Source: Geminocystis sp050753365 (GTDB lineage: Bacteria; Cyanobacteriota; Cyanobacteriia; Cyanobacteriales; Cyanobacteriaceae). Taken from it: 18,027 bases of DNA. The stretch spans positions 1 through 18,027 of the forward strand of contig NZ_JBLZFY010000085.1 in assembly GCF_050753365.1 (NCBI RefSeq), given 5' to 3'. The notes beneath the pieces are model-generated. The model was not told the origin of the DNA, searched no databases, and worked only from the letters and a program-made list of their open reading frames with translations. Positions 1-8,182 of this stretch are shown here, piece after piece (position 1 is the stretch's first letter; each line of letters starts with the position of its first letter). Made by a program: the position numbers and the translations under genes.

Positions 1-75
1 GCGGCGGCGTGAGATGTGTTTAGGAGGCAGGAGGGGGAAGAGGGGGAAGAAATAATTATATTTTTTAGTGGGGTT

Positions 76-95
76 GGGTTTAATATATTAAACCC
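76..95. repeat. Perfect 20-bp palindrome (GGGTT...AACCC family)
   Basis: GGGTTTAATA is followed directly by its exact reverse complement. On the minus strand it is preceded by GTAGG, giving the same layout as the hairpin at 17893-17913 and a shorter one at 2717-2730. It lies in the intergenic region ahead of the Fur-family gene. It could be a REP-like element or the terminator of a gene left of the window; there is no clear U-run. Confidence 0.6.
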
Positions 96-100
96 CTACG

Positions 101-177
101 TTACTCATTACTCATCACTCATCACTCATCACTCATTACTCATTACTCATTACTCATTACTCATTACTCATTACTCT
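101..177. repeat. Heptamer tandem repeat array, TTACTCA type
   Basis: Eleven consecutive 7-bp units: ten TTACTCA or TCACTCA and a final imperfect TTACTCT. Read on the minus strand the unit is TGAGTAA. Three central units share the T-to-C variant, as expected from slippage duplication. It belongs with the other heptamer arrays of this window and resembles the short tandemly repeated repetitive sequences known in cyanobacteria. Confidence 0.9.
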
Positions 178-187
178 TGCCTTTTTT

Positions 188-204
188 ATTCTTAATTCTT
201 AATT
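188..204. repeat. Short heptamer repeat, ATTCTTA type
   Basis: Two exact ATTCTTA units and a partial third. The reverse complement TAAGAAT is a rotation of the GAATTAA unit at 2621-2634, so the same heptamer occurs in both orientations in the window. Confidence 0.6.
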
Positions 205-289
205 ATCTTTTATCACAATTTGCATCACTTAGGTTAAAGTGGTAATGAGTTTACTGTAACAGAATATTAAGAGGAGTTTAAAAGTATAT

Positions 290-751
290 ATGGAACACAC
301 AGGAGCAACTAAAAGGAAAATTAGCTCCTTAAAAGATGCCCTCAATCGCTGTCAGGAATTGGGGATGAGGCTTTCTCGTCAAAGACGTTTTATTCTTGAA
401 CTCTTGTGGTCACAAGAAGAACATTTATCAGCTAAAGAAATTTACGATCGATTGAGTCAACAGGGTAAGGATATTGGACATACCTCAGTATATCAGAATT
501 TGGAAGCTCTGTCTAGTCATGGTATTATTGAATGTGTCGATCGACATGAAGGGCGACTTTACGGCAATTTTTGCGAAGATCATAGTCATGTTAATATTTT
601 AGACACGAATCAAATTATGGATATTAAAGTAGAATTACCTTCAGAATTGATTAAACAAATCGAAGAAAAAACAGGGGTAAAAGTTGAACATTATCGGATT
701 GATTTTTACGGATATAAAAAAGATAATGAAGATTTAGAAGATTGCTCATAA
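290..751 (+). CDS. perR: Fur-family regulator, FurC/PerR type
   Basis: A 153-residue DNA-binding repressor of the Fur superfamily. The winged-helix region spans residues 15-90, with RLSRQRRFILELLW at 27-40 and the recognition region DIGHTSVYQNLEAL at 61-74. The dimerisation/metal region spans about 90-142 and ends in HYRIDFYGY. It closely resembles, from memory, Anabaena FurC and Synechocystis Slr1738, the peroxide-sensing PerR proteins of cyanobacteria that control peroxiredoxin and related genes. It has DHSHVNILDT (97-106) where Fur and Zur carry a His cluster followed by CxxC, and no CxxC pair is visible anywhere, so the structural zinc site of classic Fur is absent. The start is supported by family alignment and by GAGGAG at 271-276, though its 13-nt spacing is long. 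It appears monocistronic. FurC/PerR is favoured over FurA or Zur because of the SRQRRFILELLW and VNxLDTNQ signatures. Confidence 0.85.
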   Translation: MEHTGATKRKISSLKDALNRCQELGMRLSRQRRFILELLWSQEEHLSAKEIYDRLSQQGKDIGHTSVYQNLEALSSHGIIECVDRHEGRLYGNFCEDHSHVNILDTNQIMDIKVELPSELIKQIEEKTGVKVEHYRIDFYGYKKDNEDLEDCS

Positions 752-831
752 ACAGTCATCAAATGAATCATTTATTATGATTTAGTTAAGTAAATTAACG
801 GTTTTTAACTTATTTTTTTAGGAATATTAAC

Positions 832-901
832 GATAATTAATGATAATTAAAGTTTCGATCGAACTCTTAAATCTTAGGTTAAAAAGATGATTAAATCATC
901 T
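832..901. promoter_or_regulatory. Possible operator: GATAATTAAT direct repeat and 17-bp palindrome
   Basis: A 10-bp repeat (GATAATTAAT then GATAATTAAA, 832-851) is followed by the perfect interrupted palindrome AGATGATT-A-AATCATCT (885-901). They lie 54-120 bp ahead of the next gene. The GATAAT hexamers recall Fur-box hexamers and a Fur-family gene lies just upstream, but binding is only a suggestion. The palindrome could also form a transcript hairpin. Confidence 0.3.
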
Positions 902-954
902 GGCATTGGTTACTAATTATAAATTTTGCTCAAATTTCATTACTGTAAAATATA

Positions 955-2634
955 ATGTCTTTAATTAATGGAAATCAAGATGAAATAAGTATAGTTTTAT
1001 TAGATAATGATCCCATTTTTGCTTTGGGATTAAAAGAAGTATTAAAAACCGAAGAATATCAAGATATAAATATCATTGCCACAGGAAAAACATCGGAATT
1101 GAAGACTCTTTTGTCTCAATATCAACCTAATTTGTGGTTAGTATCTTTAGATGTTAATAAATATCCCGATAAAGTTAAACAATTTCTTAATTATCTTCCC
1201 CAATTAAATCAACAGGACATCTCGATCGTGCTATTATTATCGTCAGGATTCATGCCTGAAGTAAGTAATATTGCCATTATTAAAGGATTTTGTTATAAAG
1301 ATGCAGACATTGACGAATTGGTTAAAACCTTAAGAATTTGTGCAAAAGGAGAAAACTATTTTAATTTTAGTAACGCTAATATTCAACCTAAAAAAATTAA
1401 TAATTGGTTGTCAAAACAATGCCAAATTGGTTTAAGAGAAATTGCTCAAGAAATTAAAAATATTGATAACTATATTCAAGGTAGAAAATTATCTTTAGCC
1501 GATATTTTATATTGGCAAGGAAGAAAAAGAGAACTAAAATTAGCCAAGTGGTTAATTAGTCAAATGATGCCGAATAATTCGAGCTATACAGTCAATAATT
1601 ATCTCAATAGTAACCCTTCTCAAGAGTCAGAAAATCAAGAAAATAATCCAGATAGTCAACTGGTAAAAATCGGCTATTCTTCAGGCGGAATAGTTTTAAG
1701 TGATGTGCCTAACAATACCTATGATTTGACTTTAGCAAAAATTCAAGCCTCCCTCAAAAATTCTACAGGATATTTATTAGAAATTGATATATTGCAAGAA
1801 TCAAAAAAACAAGAATTATTGATTATCTTAATAGAAGAATGGAAAAATCAACTTAATGAATTAGCCAATTTGAATATAGAATCAGAAGAATTATCTGAAA
1901 AAGTCGATATTTTTGTTAAAGATGTCTGGCAAAATTCCGCCATAAAATTTTTAAGTAGATACTATAAACCCAGTCCAAATAATTCCTATGATTTAGTGGA
2001 TTTAACCTTAAAAGAGGCTAATCTTATTCAAGAAAAAATTTTAATTCAAATTCCTTTTATTTTAGACATAATAGATTATCAAATCCATCAAAAACCTTTA
2101 ATAATAGACAGTCAAGTTTATCAATATGATAGTGATTCAGGCAAAAATTTAGAGGAAATTATTTGGCAAAATATTATTATTAATTTATCCCTTTCGGTAA
2201 TGACATTTATTCTGAATCGTTTTTATGATGATGTCATTATCAAAAATAATTTATTTAAAATGGAGTTAAAATCTTCCCGAAAAGTTGCTATGTTTCGTAA
2301 TAATTTAGTGTGGAAATATCGTAAAGAAAAATACTGGCGAAATCCCACAAATATTTTTGACGATCGATTTTCTATGTTTAAATTAAGTTATGAGGGCATT
2401 GAAAATTTTATGATTACTCATCCTCGTCATGAAGAATTAAATACTATTAAAGGTATCCCTTGGTTAGTAACAATTTTAATTGAATTAAGAGATAGTCTTT
2501 CTAAAGGTATTAAATCCCTAGAAAATACCATCGGAAAAGCATTAATTTACGTTTTAACCGATATTATCGGTAAGGGAATTGGCTTAATTGGTAAAGGAAT
2601 TTTACAGGGAATTGGTAAGAGAATTAAGAATTAA
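955..2634 (+). CDS. Receiver-like, DUF3685/Ycf55-like protein
   Basis: A 559-residue protein conserved in cyanobacteria, with relatives encoded in red-algal plastids (Ycf55); function unknown. Residues 11-130 resemble a response-regulator receiver: an acidic start (LLDNDP, 16-20), a third strand WLVSLDV (61-67), a serine-rich fourth strand (95-98) and GFCYKD with the usual lysine at 115. The phosphoacceptor is doubtful: aligned from the PNL motif, the expected Asp falls on Ser64, with an Asp two residues later. A helical middle region leads to the conserved C-terminal block (about 440-555) with FRNNLVWKYRKEKYWRNP, a glycine-punctuated amphipathic stretch (IGKGIGLIGKGILQGIG) and no DNA-binding helix-turn-helix. 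The C-terminus suggests membrane association, which is inference. There is no clear Shine-Dalgarno sequence, and TATAAT at 951-956 overlaps the start codon. It appears to be a single-gene unit. Confidence 0.75.
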   Translation: MSLINGNQDEISIVLLDNDPIFALGLKEVLKTEEYQDINIIATGKTSELKTLLSQYQPNLWLVSLDVNKYPDKVKQFLNYLPQLNQQDISIVLLLSSGFMPEVSNIAIIKGFCYKDADIDELVKTLRICAKGENYFNFSNANIQPKKINNWLSKQCQIGLREIAQEIKNIDNYIQGRKLSLADILYWQGRKRELKLAKWLISQMMPNNSSYTVNNYLNSNPSQESENQENNPDSQLVKIGYSSGGIVLSDVPNNTYDLTLAKIQASLKNSTGYLLEIDILQESKKQELLIILIEEWKNQLNELANLNIESEELSEKVDIFVKDVWQNSAIKFLSRYYKPSPNNSYDLVDLTLKEANLIQEKILIQIPFILDIIDYQIHQKPLIIDSQVYQYDSDSGKNLEEIIWQNIIINLSLSVMTFILNRFYDDVIIKNNLFKMELKSSRKVAMFRNNLVWKYRKEKYWRNPTNIFDDRFSMFKLSYEGIENFMITHPRHEELNTIKGIPWLVTILIELRDSLSKGIKSLENTIGKALIYVLTDIIGKGIGLIGKGILQGIGKRIKN

Positions 2635-2655
2635 GAATTGAGAATTGAGAATAAA
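2621..2655. repeat. Heptamer repeat overlapping a stop codon, GAATTAA type
   Basis: Units GAATTAA, GAATTAA, GAATTGA, GAATTGA and a decayed GAATAAA. The first two lie inside the last codons of the preceding gene, whose TAA stop is 2632-2634. The repeat therefore encodes part of the protein's C-terminus and supplies its stop. Confidence 0.7.
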
Positions 2656-2716
2656 AAAATTTTAGATTTTTATACTTTAGACATCTCCAGAAAAGATTGT
2701 TTATTGGTTCGTAGTA

Positions 2717-2730
2717 AGGGTTTTAACCCT
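2717..2730. repeat. Short GGGTT...AACCC palindrome
   Basis: AGGGTT-TT-AACCCT, preceded by GTAGTA and followed by CATTTTTC. It could be a weak terminator for the preceding gene (T-run after the stem) or a member of the palindromic family also seen at 76-95 and 17893-17913. Confidence 0.45.
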
Positions 2731-2784
2731 CATTTTTCTAATTATTGGAGAAGTCTTTTGACTATGATAAATTATTAATGAAGG

Positions 2785-2827
2785 TAGGGCATCTCGACTC
2801 ATCAAAAAACTTTTTCATCATGCCCTA
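2785..2827. repeat. 43-bp element with 8-bp terminal inverted repeats
   Basis: TAGGGCAT (2785-2792) and ATGCCCTA (2820-2827) are exact inverted repeats. The interior segment 2798-2820, read on the minus strand, matches 9306-9328 at 21 of 23 positions. The left end GAAGGTAGGGC (2780-2790) recurs exactly at 4730-4740. This is a small dispersed intergenic repeat, possibly a non-autonomous element. Confidence 0.55.
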
Positions 2828-2995
2828 TTGATGATTCTCGATCGAGATATAGTAAAATAATGCCGATAGGGTTGTAGTTCGTCTAGTTAGGATGAGTCCT
2901 AATGAAGCTAAAAATAAGTTAGTGTTCTATTTAACTATATTTTTGGTAACTATCATATTATGCTAACAAAGGAAAATGTAATTAGAAAAAATAAT

Positions 2996-4505
<1,510 letters not shown>

Positions 4506-4581
4506 TTTTAATTCTCAATTTCTAATCCTCTTTGAGGTAGAATATAGCAAGTATTAAATCATTCGGAGTATATTAAAAAAA

Positions 4582-4698
4582 ATGTTAACTCTTAAAATTG
4601 TTGTAAACGTTGTAGTTGCGTTTTTCGTATTACTATTTATCTTTGGCTTCCTTTCTGGAGATCCAGCTCGTAATCCCGGTAGCAAAGACTTAGAATAA
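4582..4698 (+). CDS. psbI: Photosystem II reaction centre protein I
   Basis: A 38-residue single-span thylakoid protein of the photosystem II core that contacts D1 and CP43 and helps early assembly. The sequence begins MLTLKIVVNVVVAFF and ends with the diagnostic FLSGDPARNPGSKDLE. The length matches known PsbI exactly. Residues 5-24 form the single membrane helix, followed by a short charged cytosolic tail. Position 9 is Asn where PsbI usually has Tyr; this is visible in the sequence but its effect is unknown. The upstream GGAG (4565-4568) is far for a ribosome site. The leader after the heptamer array contains a CCTC-TTT-GAGG mini-hairpin (about 4526-4536). The gene converges with the zorB-like gene. 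Confidence 0.95.
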   Translation: MLTLKIVVNVVVAFFVLLFIFGFLSGDPARNPGSKDLE

Positions 4699-4732
4699 TA
4701 CTACATTAGGTTGATAAGAAACTTGATTTGAA

Positions 4733-4755
4733 GGTAGGGCGAAGCACCGCCCACC
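4733..4755. terminator. Hairpin between convergent psbI and zorB-like genes
   Basis: GGT-A-GGGCG, a 6-nt loop, then CGCCC-ACC: an 8-bp stem with one bulged A, GC-rich in an AT-rich context, lying 35 bp after psbI and 26 bp past the zorB-like stop. There is no long U-run, so it may be a repeat element (its left arm is shared with 2780-2790) that also ends transcription from both sides. Confidence 0.5.
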
Positions 4756-4780
4756 GTATTTATCCGCTACTATTTTCTGA

Positions 4781-5440
4781 TTAATTGTTAACTTTTTGAT
4801 TGAAAATTCCCTCCAAATCTTTTCTTTTAAATTGAAAACGAAACACGACTTTTCTATCATCAGGAGAGTCAAATTCTTGATTAGCAGAAATCTCCCCTCT
4901 TCCTGCCGCTAATAATTTTTGTTTAAATTTATCTTTATCGGGAAATTCGATCGAATTAATATATTCTGTAACAGCTAACGCCCTTTTAAAACTTAATTCC
5001 ATATTATCTTTTTCTGAACCTTTTGAGCTAGTATGCCCTTCAATAATTATTAAACTAACTTGACTACTAATTAAATCATCAGCAAAAATTGTTTCACTAA
5101 AAGCAGGGATAAATTCTTTTAAAAAACTACGCCCTTGAGGTTTTAATTGATAACTACCTTCATCAAAAAGAATCTCATTAGGTAAGGTAATATCTCCTGT
5201 TTTTTCCTCTCTAGTTAAATTGCCTTTATCTCCAATTTTTTCCTCTATAGCATTAATAATTCTTTCTGGAAGGGTTTTAATAATTTCTTCATACCGCACT
5301 AATTGAGCAGATACAGCAATAAATAAAAGGGCAAAAAACATCAATAATCCTGACATTAAATCCCCTACCGATAACCATACTCCAGAATCTTGCTCCTCGA
5401 TTAATTCTTCTTCAGTTTCGTATTCTAAAAAATCACTCAT
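4781..5440 (-). CDS. zorB: ZorB-like MotB/OmpA-domain stator protein
   Basis: A 219-residue inner-membrane protein with one TM helix and a periplasmic OmpA/MotB-type peptidoglycan-binding domain. The N-terminal acidic cytosolic segment (1-18) is followed by WLSVGDLMSGLLMFFALLFIAV (22-43). Asp27 at the membrane entrance occupies the position of the proton-carrying Asp of MotB and ZorB. The OmpA-like domain (about 83-206) has LPNEILFDEGSYQLKPQG, then IEGHTSSKGS (133-142) and LSFKRALAVTEYI, and ends in AAGRGE. The usual GHTD is GHTS here. Size and architecture fit ZorB, the partner of ZorA in the Zorya anti-phage system. It is the last gene of the four-gene minus-strand cluster, 32 bp after the PIN gene, with only a weak purine-rich site before its ATG. 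MotB or ExbD/TolR roles are less likely: flagellar genes are not seen and ExbD lacks an OmpA domain. Confidence 0.75.
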   Translation of the reverse strand: MSDFLEYETEEELIEEQDSGVWLSVGDLMSGLLMFFALLFIAVSAQLVRYEEIIKTLPERIINAIEEKIGDKGNLTREEKTGDITLPNEILFDEGSYQLKPQGRSFLKEFIPAFSETIFADDLISSQVSLIIIEGHTSSKGSEKDNMELSFKRALAVTEYINSIEFPDKDKFKQKLLAAGRGEISANQEFDSPDDRKVVFRFQFKRKDLEGIFNQKVNN

Positions 5441-5472
5441 TTTTTCTTTTTAATTATTAGTAAATAATATTA

Positions 5473-5898
5473 TTAGTATTGTGAAAGTTGATTTAAAAAA
5501 GATTGAGGATTTAAAATTATAGTTTGATGAAAATGTTTTAAATTGAGTAAATGCTTATCTAAAGAAACTAAATAATCTGCTTTACTTTCATAAGAAGCTG
5601 ATAGAAAAATATTATCTTTAGAGTCAATTTTATCTAAAAAATTAGTTTGATAAATACCTTCTTTATAACAAGCTAAGTCATCAAAAGCAGTTAACAAATT
5701 AAATATTTTAGTTTCTTTAATTTGGTGTCTTATTAAAATAAGAGTAATTTCTTCCTCAATTTGCGGAGTCAGGATTAAAGTAAATTTATACTCTAACCAA
5801 TATTTTATAATAAGATTAGGGGCAGATTGTAAATTAGAACTTCGTAAGGCAGAAATAAATACTGAAGTATCTACAATAACTAAAGGTTTTTTCCTCAT
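5473..5898 (-). CDS. PIN-domain nuclease, toxin-like
   Basis: A 141-residue single-domain PIN protein resembling the PIN toxin-antitoxin toxin family (COG1569-like), which are metal-dependent RNases. Acidic residues are in the expected places: Asp10 in VIVDTSVFISAL, the EEE cluster at 48-50 in LTPQIEEEI, Asp95 in DSKDNIFLSA and Asp114 in ADYLVSLDKHLL. All four catalytic positions seem intact. Its ATG overlaps the TGA of the upstream small gene by 4 nt (ATGA), typical of translationally coupled antitoxin-toxin pairs. It lies between the zorA-like and zorB-like genes in the same direction. It may be an ordinary toxin inserted there or a nuclease effector of the motor complex; the sequence alone does not decide. 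RNA cleavage is inferred from the family. Confidence 0.8.
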   Translation of the reverse strand: MRKKPLVIVDTSVFISALRSSNLQSAPNLIIKYWLEYKFTLILTPQIEEEITLILIRHQIKETKIFNLLTAFDDLACYKEGIYQTNFLDKIDSKDNIFLSASYESKADYLVSLDKHLLNLKHFHQTIILNPQSFLNQLSQY

Positions 5899-6101
5899 TT
5901 TTTAAGTAAAAAATCTTGTCTAATTTCCTGAATAGCTTTATCTAACTTTTCCCATGCTTCTTGAGCATTTTTGGCAGGATTTAATTTAGCTCTTTTTTTT
6001 GCTTCCGCCATAATTTTTTTCACTTTAATAGACTCTTCTTCGGTAGGGGGAGGATAAATTCCAGATTGAGGGATAGAGTCGGGATAAATTGGTGTTTTCA
6101 T
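5895..6101 (-). CDS. Small antitoxin-like partner of the PIN protein
   Basis: A 68-residue protein whose stop overlaps the PIN start by 4 nt. The N-terminal third is proline-rich and probably disordered (MKTPIYPDSIPQSGIYPPP). Residues 20-66 are predicted helical and highly charged (KVKKIMAEAKKRAKLNPAKN, then EAWEKLDKAIQEIRQDFLLKK). I do not recognise a DNA-binding fold such as AbrB, Phd or RHH. Size, charge and coupling make an antitoxin role likely, but no family match is claimed. The ribosome site is weak (AGAAG). A 199-bp gap separates it from the zorA-like gene, so it could have its own promoter. Confidence 0.55.
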   Translation of the reverse strand: MKTPIYPDSIPQSGIYPPPTEEESIKVKKIMAEAKKRAKLNPAKNAQEAWEKLDKAIQEIRQDFLLKK

Positions 6102-6300
6102 AAATTTGATTGACTTCTAAGTTTAACTAAATTAATTCTAACTTAATTGCTTATTTATTAGAATTTTTTAAATAAATACATTTTAATTATATATAGCGTT
6201 TTTTAAAATTATGAGATACATTTTTTTATTGCCTCTTGCCTTTCAACGACAATTTTTGTACCTCACCAAAACGAGAATTGCCATATATTTTTTGTCTTAT
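6102..6300. other. Gap between zorA-like and antitoxin-like genes
   Basis: No open reading frame. On the minus strand, the first 60 bases after the zorA-like stop look like intergenic repeat material (GGCAATTCTCG..., then GGCAAGAGGCAA, a degenerate heptamer pair). CTCTTGCCTTT at 6233-6243 recurs at 173-183. The rest is very AT-rich, including TATATATA-like stretches that could serve as a -10 for the small downstream genes. This is the widest gap in the cluster and a plausible junction if the antitoxin/PIN pair was inserted. Confidence 0.4.
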
Positions 6301-7911
6301 TCATTGATTTTGTTGCTCAAAAAATTCTGTTAAGGAGGCTTGATATTCTAATCTAAATGTTTCCAATTCCTCTTGTAAAGTAATGCGAGTTTGCTCTAAT
6401 ATCGTATCAATATTCATCAGAGTTTCTAAAAGATTTTCTTTTGCCTGATTCATCAACTGGGAGGCTTCTTCCCCTACTTTGGCAATGGTTTCTGTTTGTT
6501 GACTAAATGCCTCATTGGTTTTTTGCAAAATATCTTGGGTAGATTGTTTCACCCCTTCTAACATTTCTTTTTGTTGAATTGCTTGAGTTGTTAATGCTTC
6601 CTGCAAGTCTTCTTTAATTCCTCTGAAGGTATTGGAGGCTTGATTAGTACTATTTTCAAAGCCTTGTCTTTGCGCTTCCATTCCAGCGATACTTTCAGCT
6701 ACGGCGTTATTAATTTCTGTGGCGACTTGTTGTAAAACTGATTTTGTGTCGTTGCTAAACTGATTTAATATCTGTTGTAAACTGCGGACGAATTGTTGTA
6801 GCTTAATGAGGGTGTCTTGTTGAAATTCTTGAATGGTTTTTACTGCGTTAGCAAGACTTTCGACTATACTGCCTAATTCTTCTTTCAATTCTCTTACGGC
6901 AAGGGAAGCCTCCTGCGTTAGTTTAGCGCTTTCATCCAATCTTTGTACAACTGGTTCGATTAATTCGTTACGCAATTCCCTGATTAATAATTCTATGGTA
7001 GATTGTTGCTCTATTTGTATTTGTTTCAAACTAATTAATTCTTCTTGTATGGGAATTACTAAAGGTTGAAGGGCTTGAACGATCGAACTTGGGGTAAGAT
7101 TTTCTAAATAGCTATTTTGTGTCTGTAATTGTTGCACTAAAATACTATCATCGGAGGCGATAACTTCTTTAATGGCTAAGGCAATATTTTGAGGAGTTAA
7201 ATTAGTTAAAAAGTTTAAACTTTGACTAACATTTTCTAAACTGTTACTCGCTTCTTTGATGGAAGAAGTATCGAGACGAGACAGTAATTTGTGAGATGAT
7301 TCGACATAGGCAATTTGTGATAATTTGTTCCTAATATCGTTACGTTTATCTTGTCTTAATTTTCCACCATAACTTAAACCAATCATCATTAAACTGGCAC
7401 TTCCCAACCCCACTAAAGAAGTAGAAAAAGCCGTTTTCATCCCTGCTAATAATTGATTAGAAGAATCTAATAAGGTTTGAGTATCACCTATATTTGTACC
7501 AACTTTTTGCAACCCTAAAAATATTCCTAAAAATGTTCCTAAAATGCCTAATGCTGTTAATAAAGTAGGAGAAAAATAAACAGGGCTTCGAGGTACTGAT
7601 TTTGTTAATATACTAGGATAAGAGGATAGTAGATAAAAGTTATTCTTATCTTTTGTTGCTTTAATATTATTAGAATAAGTGTCTCCTTCTAAATGTTTAA
7701 TTAACCATAAAAATAGGTTGTTATTATTACATTCACTCTTGCTAATTGTTTTCTGATTTTGTTTTGCTTTTAGAAGCTCGATCGCATCCTCAATTAAGGT
7801 AAAATCTTCTTTAATATAGCGGTTAATATCTCTAATTTCTATCAATATCAAAATAATAGCGACGATGATAATAATTATCACTCCAACCCAATTTATCAAG
7901 AAATTGATCAT
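6301..7911 (-). CDS. zorA: ZorA-like MotA/ExbB-fold channel with long helical tail
   Basis: A 536-residue inner-membrane protein. TM1 is residues 7-27, a 90-residue cytosolic stretch follows, and the MotA/TolQ/ExbB core has TM2 around 116-134 (LLTALGILGTFLGIFLGLQ) and TM3 around 160-181 (LAGMKTAFSTSLVGLGSASL, starting a little earlier). Residues 195-536 form a Gln/Glu-rich, almost proline-free helical tail, which in ZorA is a long intracellular rod transmitting motor movement. The LGILGTFLGI and GMKTAFSTSLVGLG motifs match ZorA rather than MotA, and MotA and ExbB lack such a tail. At 536 residues it is shorter than the roughly 730-residue E. coli ZorA. The ATG at 7909-7911 has a strong GAGGGGG site 9-10 nt upstream. 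It is first in the minus-strand cluster and its presumed stator partner (zorB-like) is last. A generic ion-driven motor of unknown role is the alternative. Confidence 0.78.
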   Translation of the reverse strand: MINFLINWVGVIIIIIVAIILILIEIRDINRYIKEDFTLIEDAIELLKAKQNQKTISKSECNNNNLFLWLIKHLEGDTYSNNIKATKDKNNFYLLSSYPSILTKSVPRSPVYFSPTLLTALGILGTFLGIFLGLQKVGTNIGDTQTLLDSSNQLLAGMKTAFSTSLVGLGSASLMMIGLSYGGKLRQDKRNDIRNKLSQIAYVESSHKLLSRLDTSSIKEASNSLENVSQSLNFLTNLTPQNIALAIKEVIASDDSILVQQLQTQNSYLENLTPSSIVQALQPLVIPIQEELISLKQIQIEQQSTIELLIRELRNELIEPVVQRLDESAKLTQEASLAVRELKEELGSIVESLANAVKTIQEFQQDTLIKLQQFVRSLQQILNQFSNDTKSVLQQVATEINNAVAESIAGMEAQRQGFENSTNQASNTFRGIKEDLQEALTTQAIQQKEMLEGVKQSTQDILQKTNEAFSQQTETIAKVGEEASQLMNQAKENLLETLMNIDTILEQTRITLQEELETFRLEYQASLTEFFEQQNQ

Positions 7912-7949
7912 AATTTAATACCCCCTCTTAATCACTATTTGTAATTAAT

Positions 7950-7977
7950 GGTATAGTATATTTCATCATCTGTTCAA
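7950..7977 (-). promoter_or_regulatory. Possible sigma-70-type promoter of the zorA-like gene
   Basis: On the minus strand, TTGAAC and TATACC are separated by 16 nt. They end about 38 nt before the ATG, leaving a short leader that holds the GAGGGGG ribosome site. Judged by eye only. Confidence 0.35.
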
Positions 7978-8182
7978 AAAAAAATTTTCGTTAGTACAAA
8001 AATATGGATAATCAAGAATTAACACCCTAATAGATACAATCTAAAAACTTATCCTCATCAAAATACTTGTTAAATCAGCCTTATTTACTATTATCTATGG
8101 TTATCGAGTGTATCGAGATACAGACTTTGCGAGAGATGAAAAATGTAGTTTATTCAGTAAAAAGTGGTGTAAATAAAATATT

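Larger units (their letters stand above)
2656..2995. other. Intergenic region ahead of icd
   Basis: No credible open reading frame. It holds the small palindromic repeats listed separately, a CTCGATCGAG palindrome near 2838, and TTAGGA-TGAG-TCCTAA (2887-2902), a 6-bp stem with a 4-nt loop that may lie in the icd leader. I looked for an NtcA site (GTA-N8-TAC), because icd is NtcA-regulated in some cyanobacteria, and found no convincing match. A TATAGTAAAATA stretch near 2850 could be a promoter element, but I cannot pair it with a clear -35. Confidence 0.5.

Noticed and set aside
101..177. Heptamer arrays as CRISPR repeats
   Set aside because: Units are contiguous 7-mers with no spacers, and there are no cas genes in the window.
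2870..2910. TTCGTCTAGTTAGGATG resembles the D-arm of a cyanobacterial tRNA-Glu
   Set aside because: No anticodon stem, T-arm or acceptor stem follows, and the downstream part folds into an unrelated TTAGGA/TCCTAA hairpin. Treated as coincidence.
2960..2995. Upstream in-frame ATG for icd adding MLTKENVIRKNN
   Set aside because: Known Icd proteins begin at the M-x-EK or M-x-DK motif matching Met at 2996, and the upstream start has no ribosome site.
4781..7911. Flagellar MotAB or TonB-type ExbBD interpretation of the motor pair
   Set aside because: The ZorA-like protein has a 340-residue helical tail and 3 TM layout, the partner has an OmpA domain absent from ExbD, and no flagellar or TonB gene is near.
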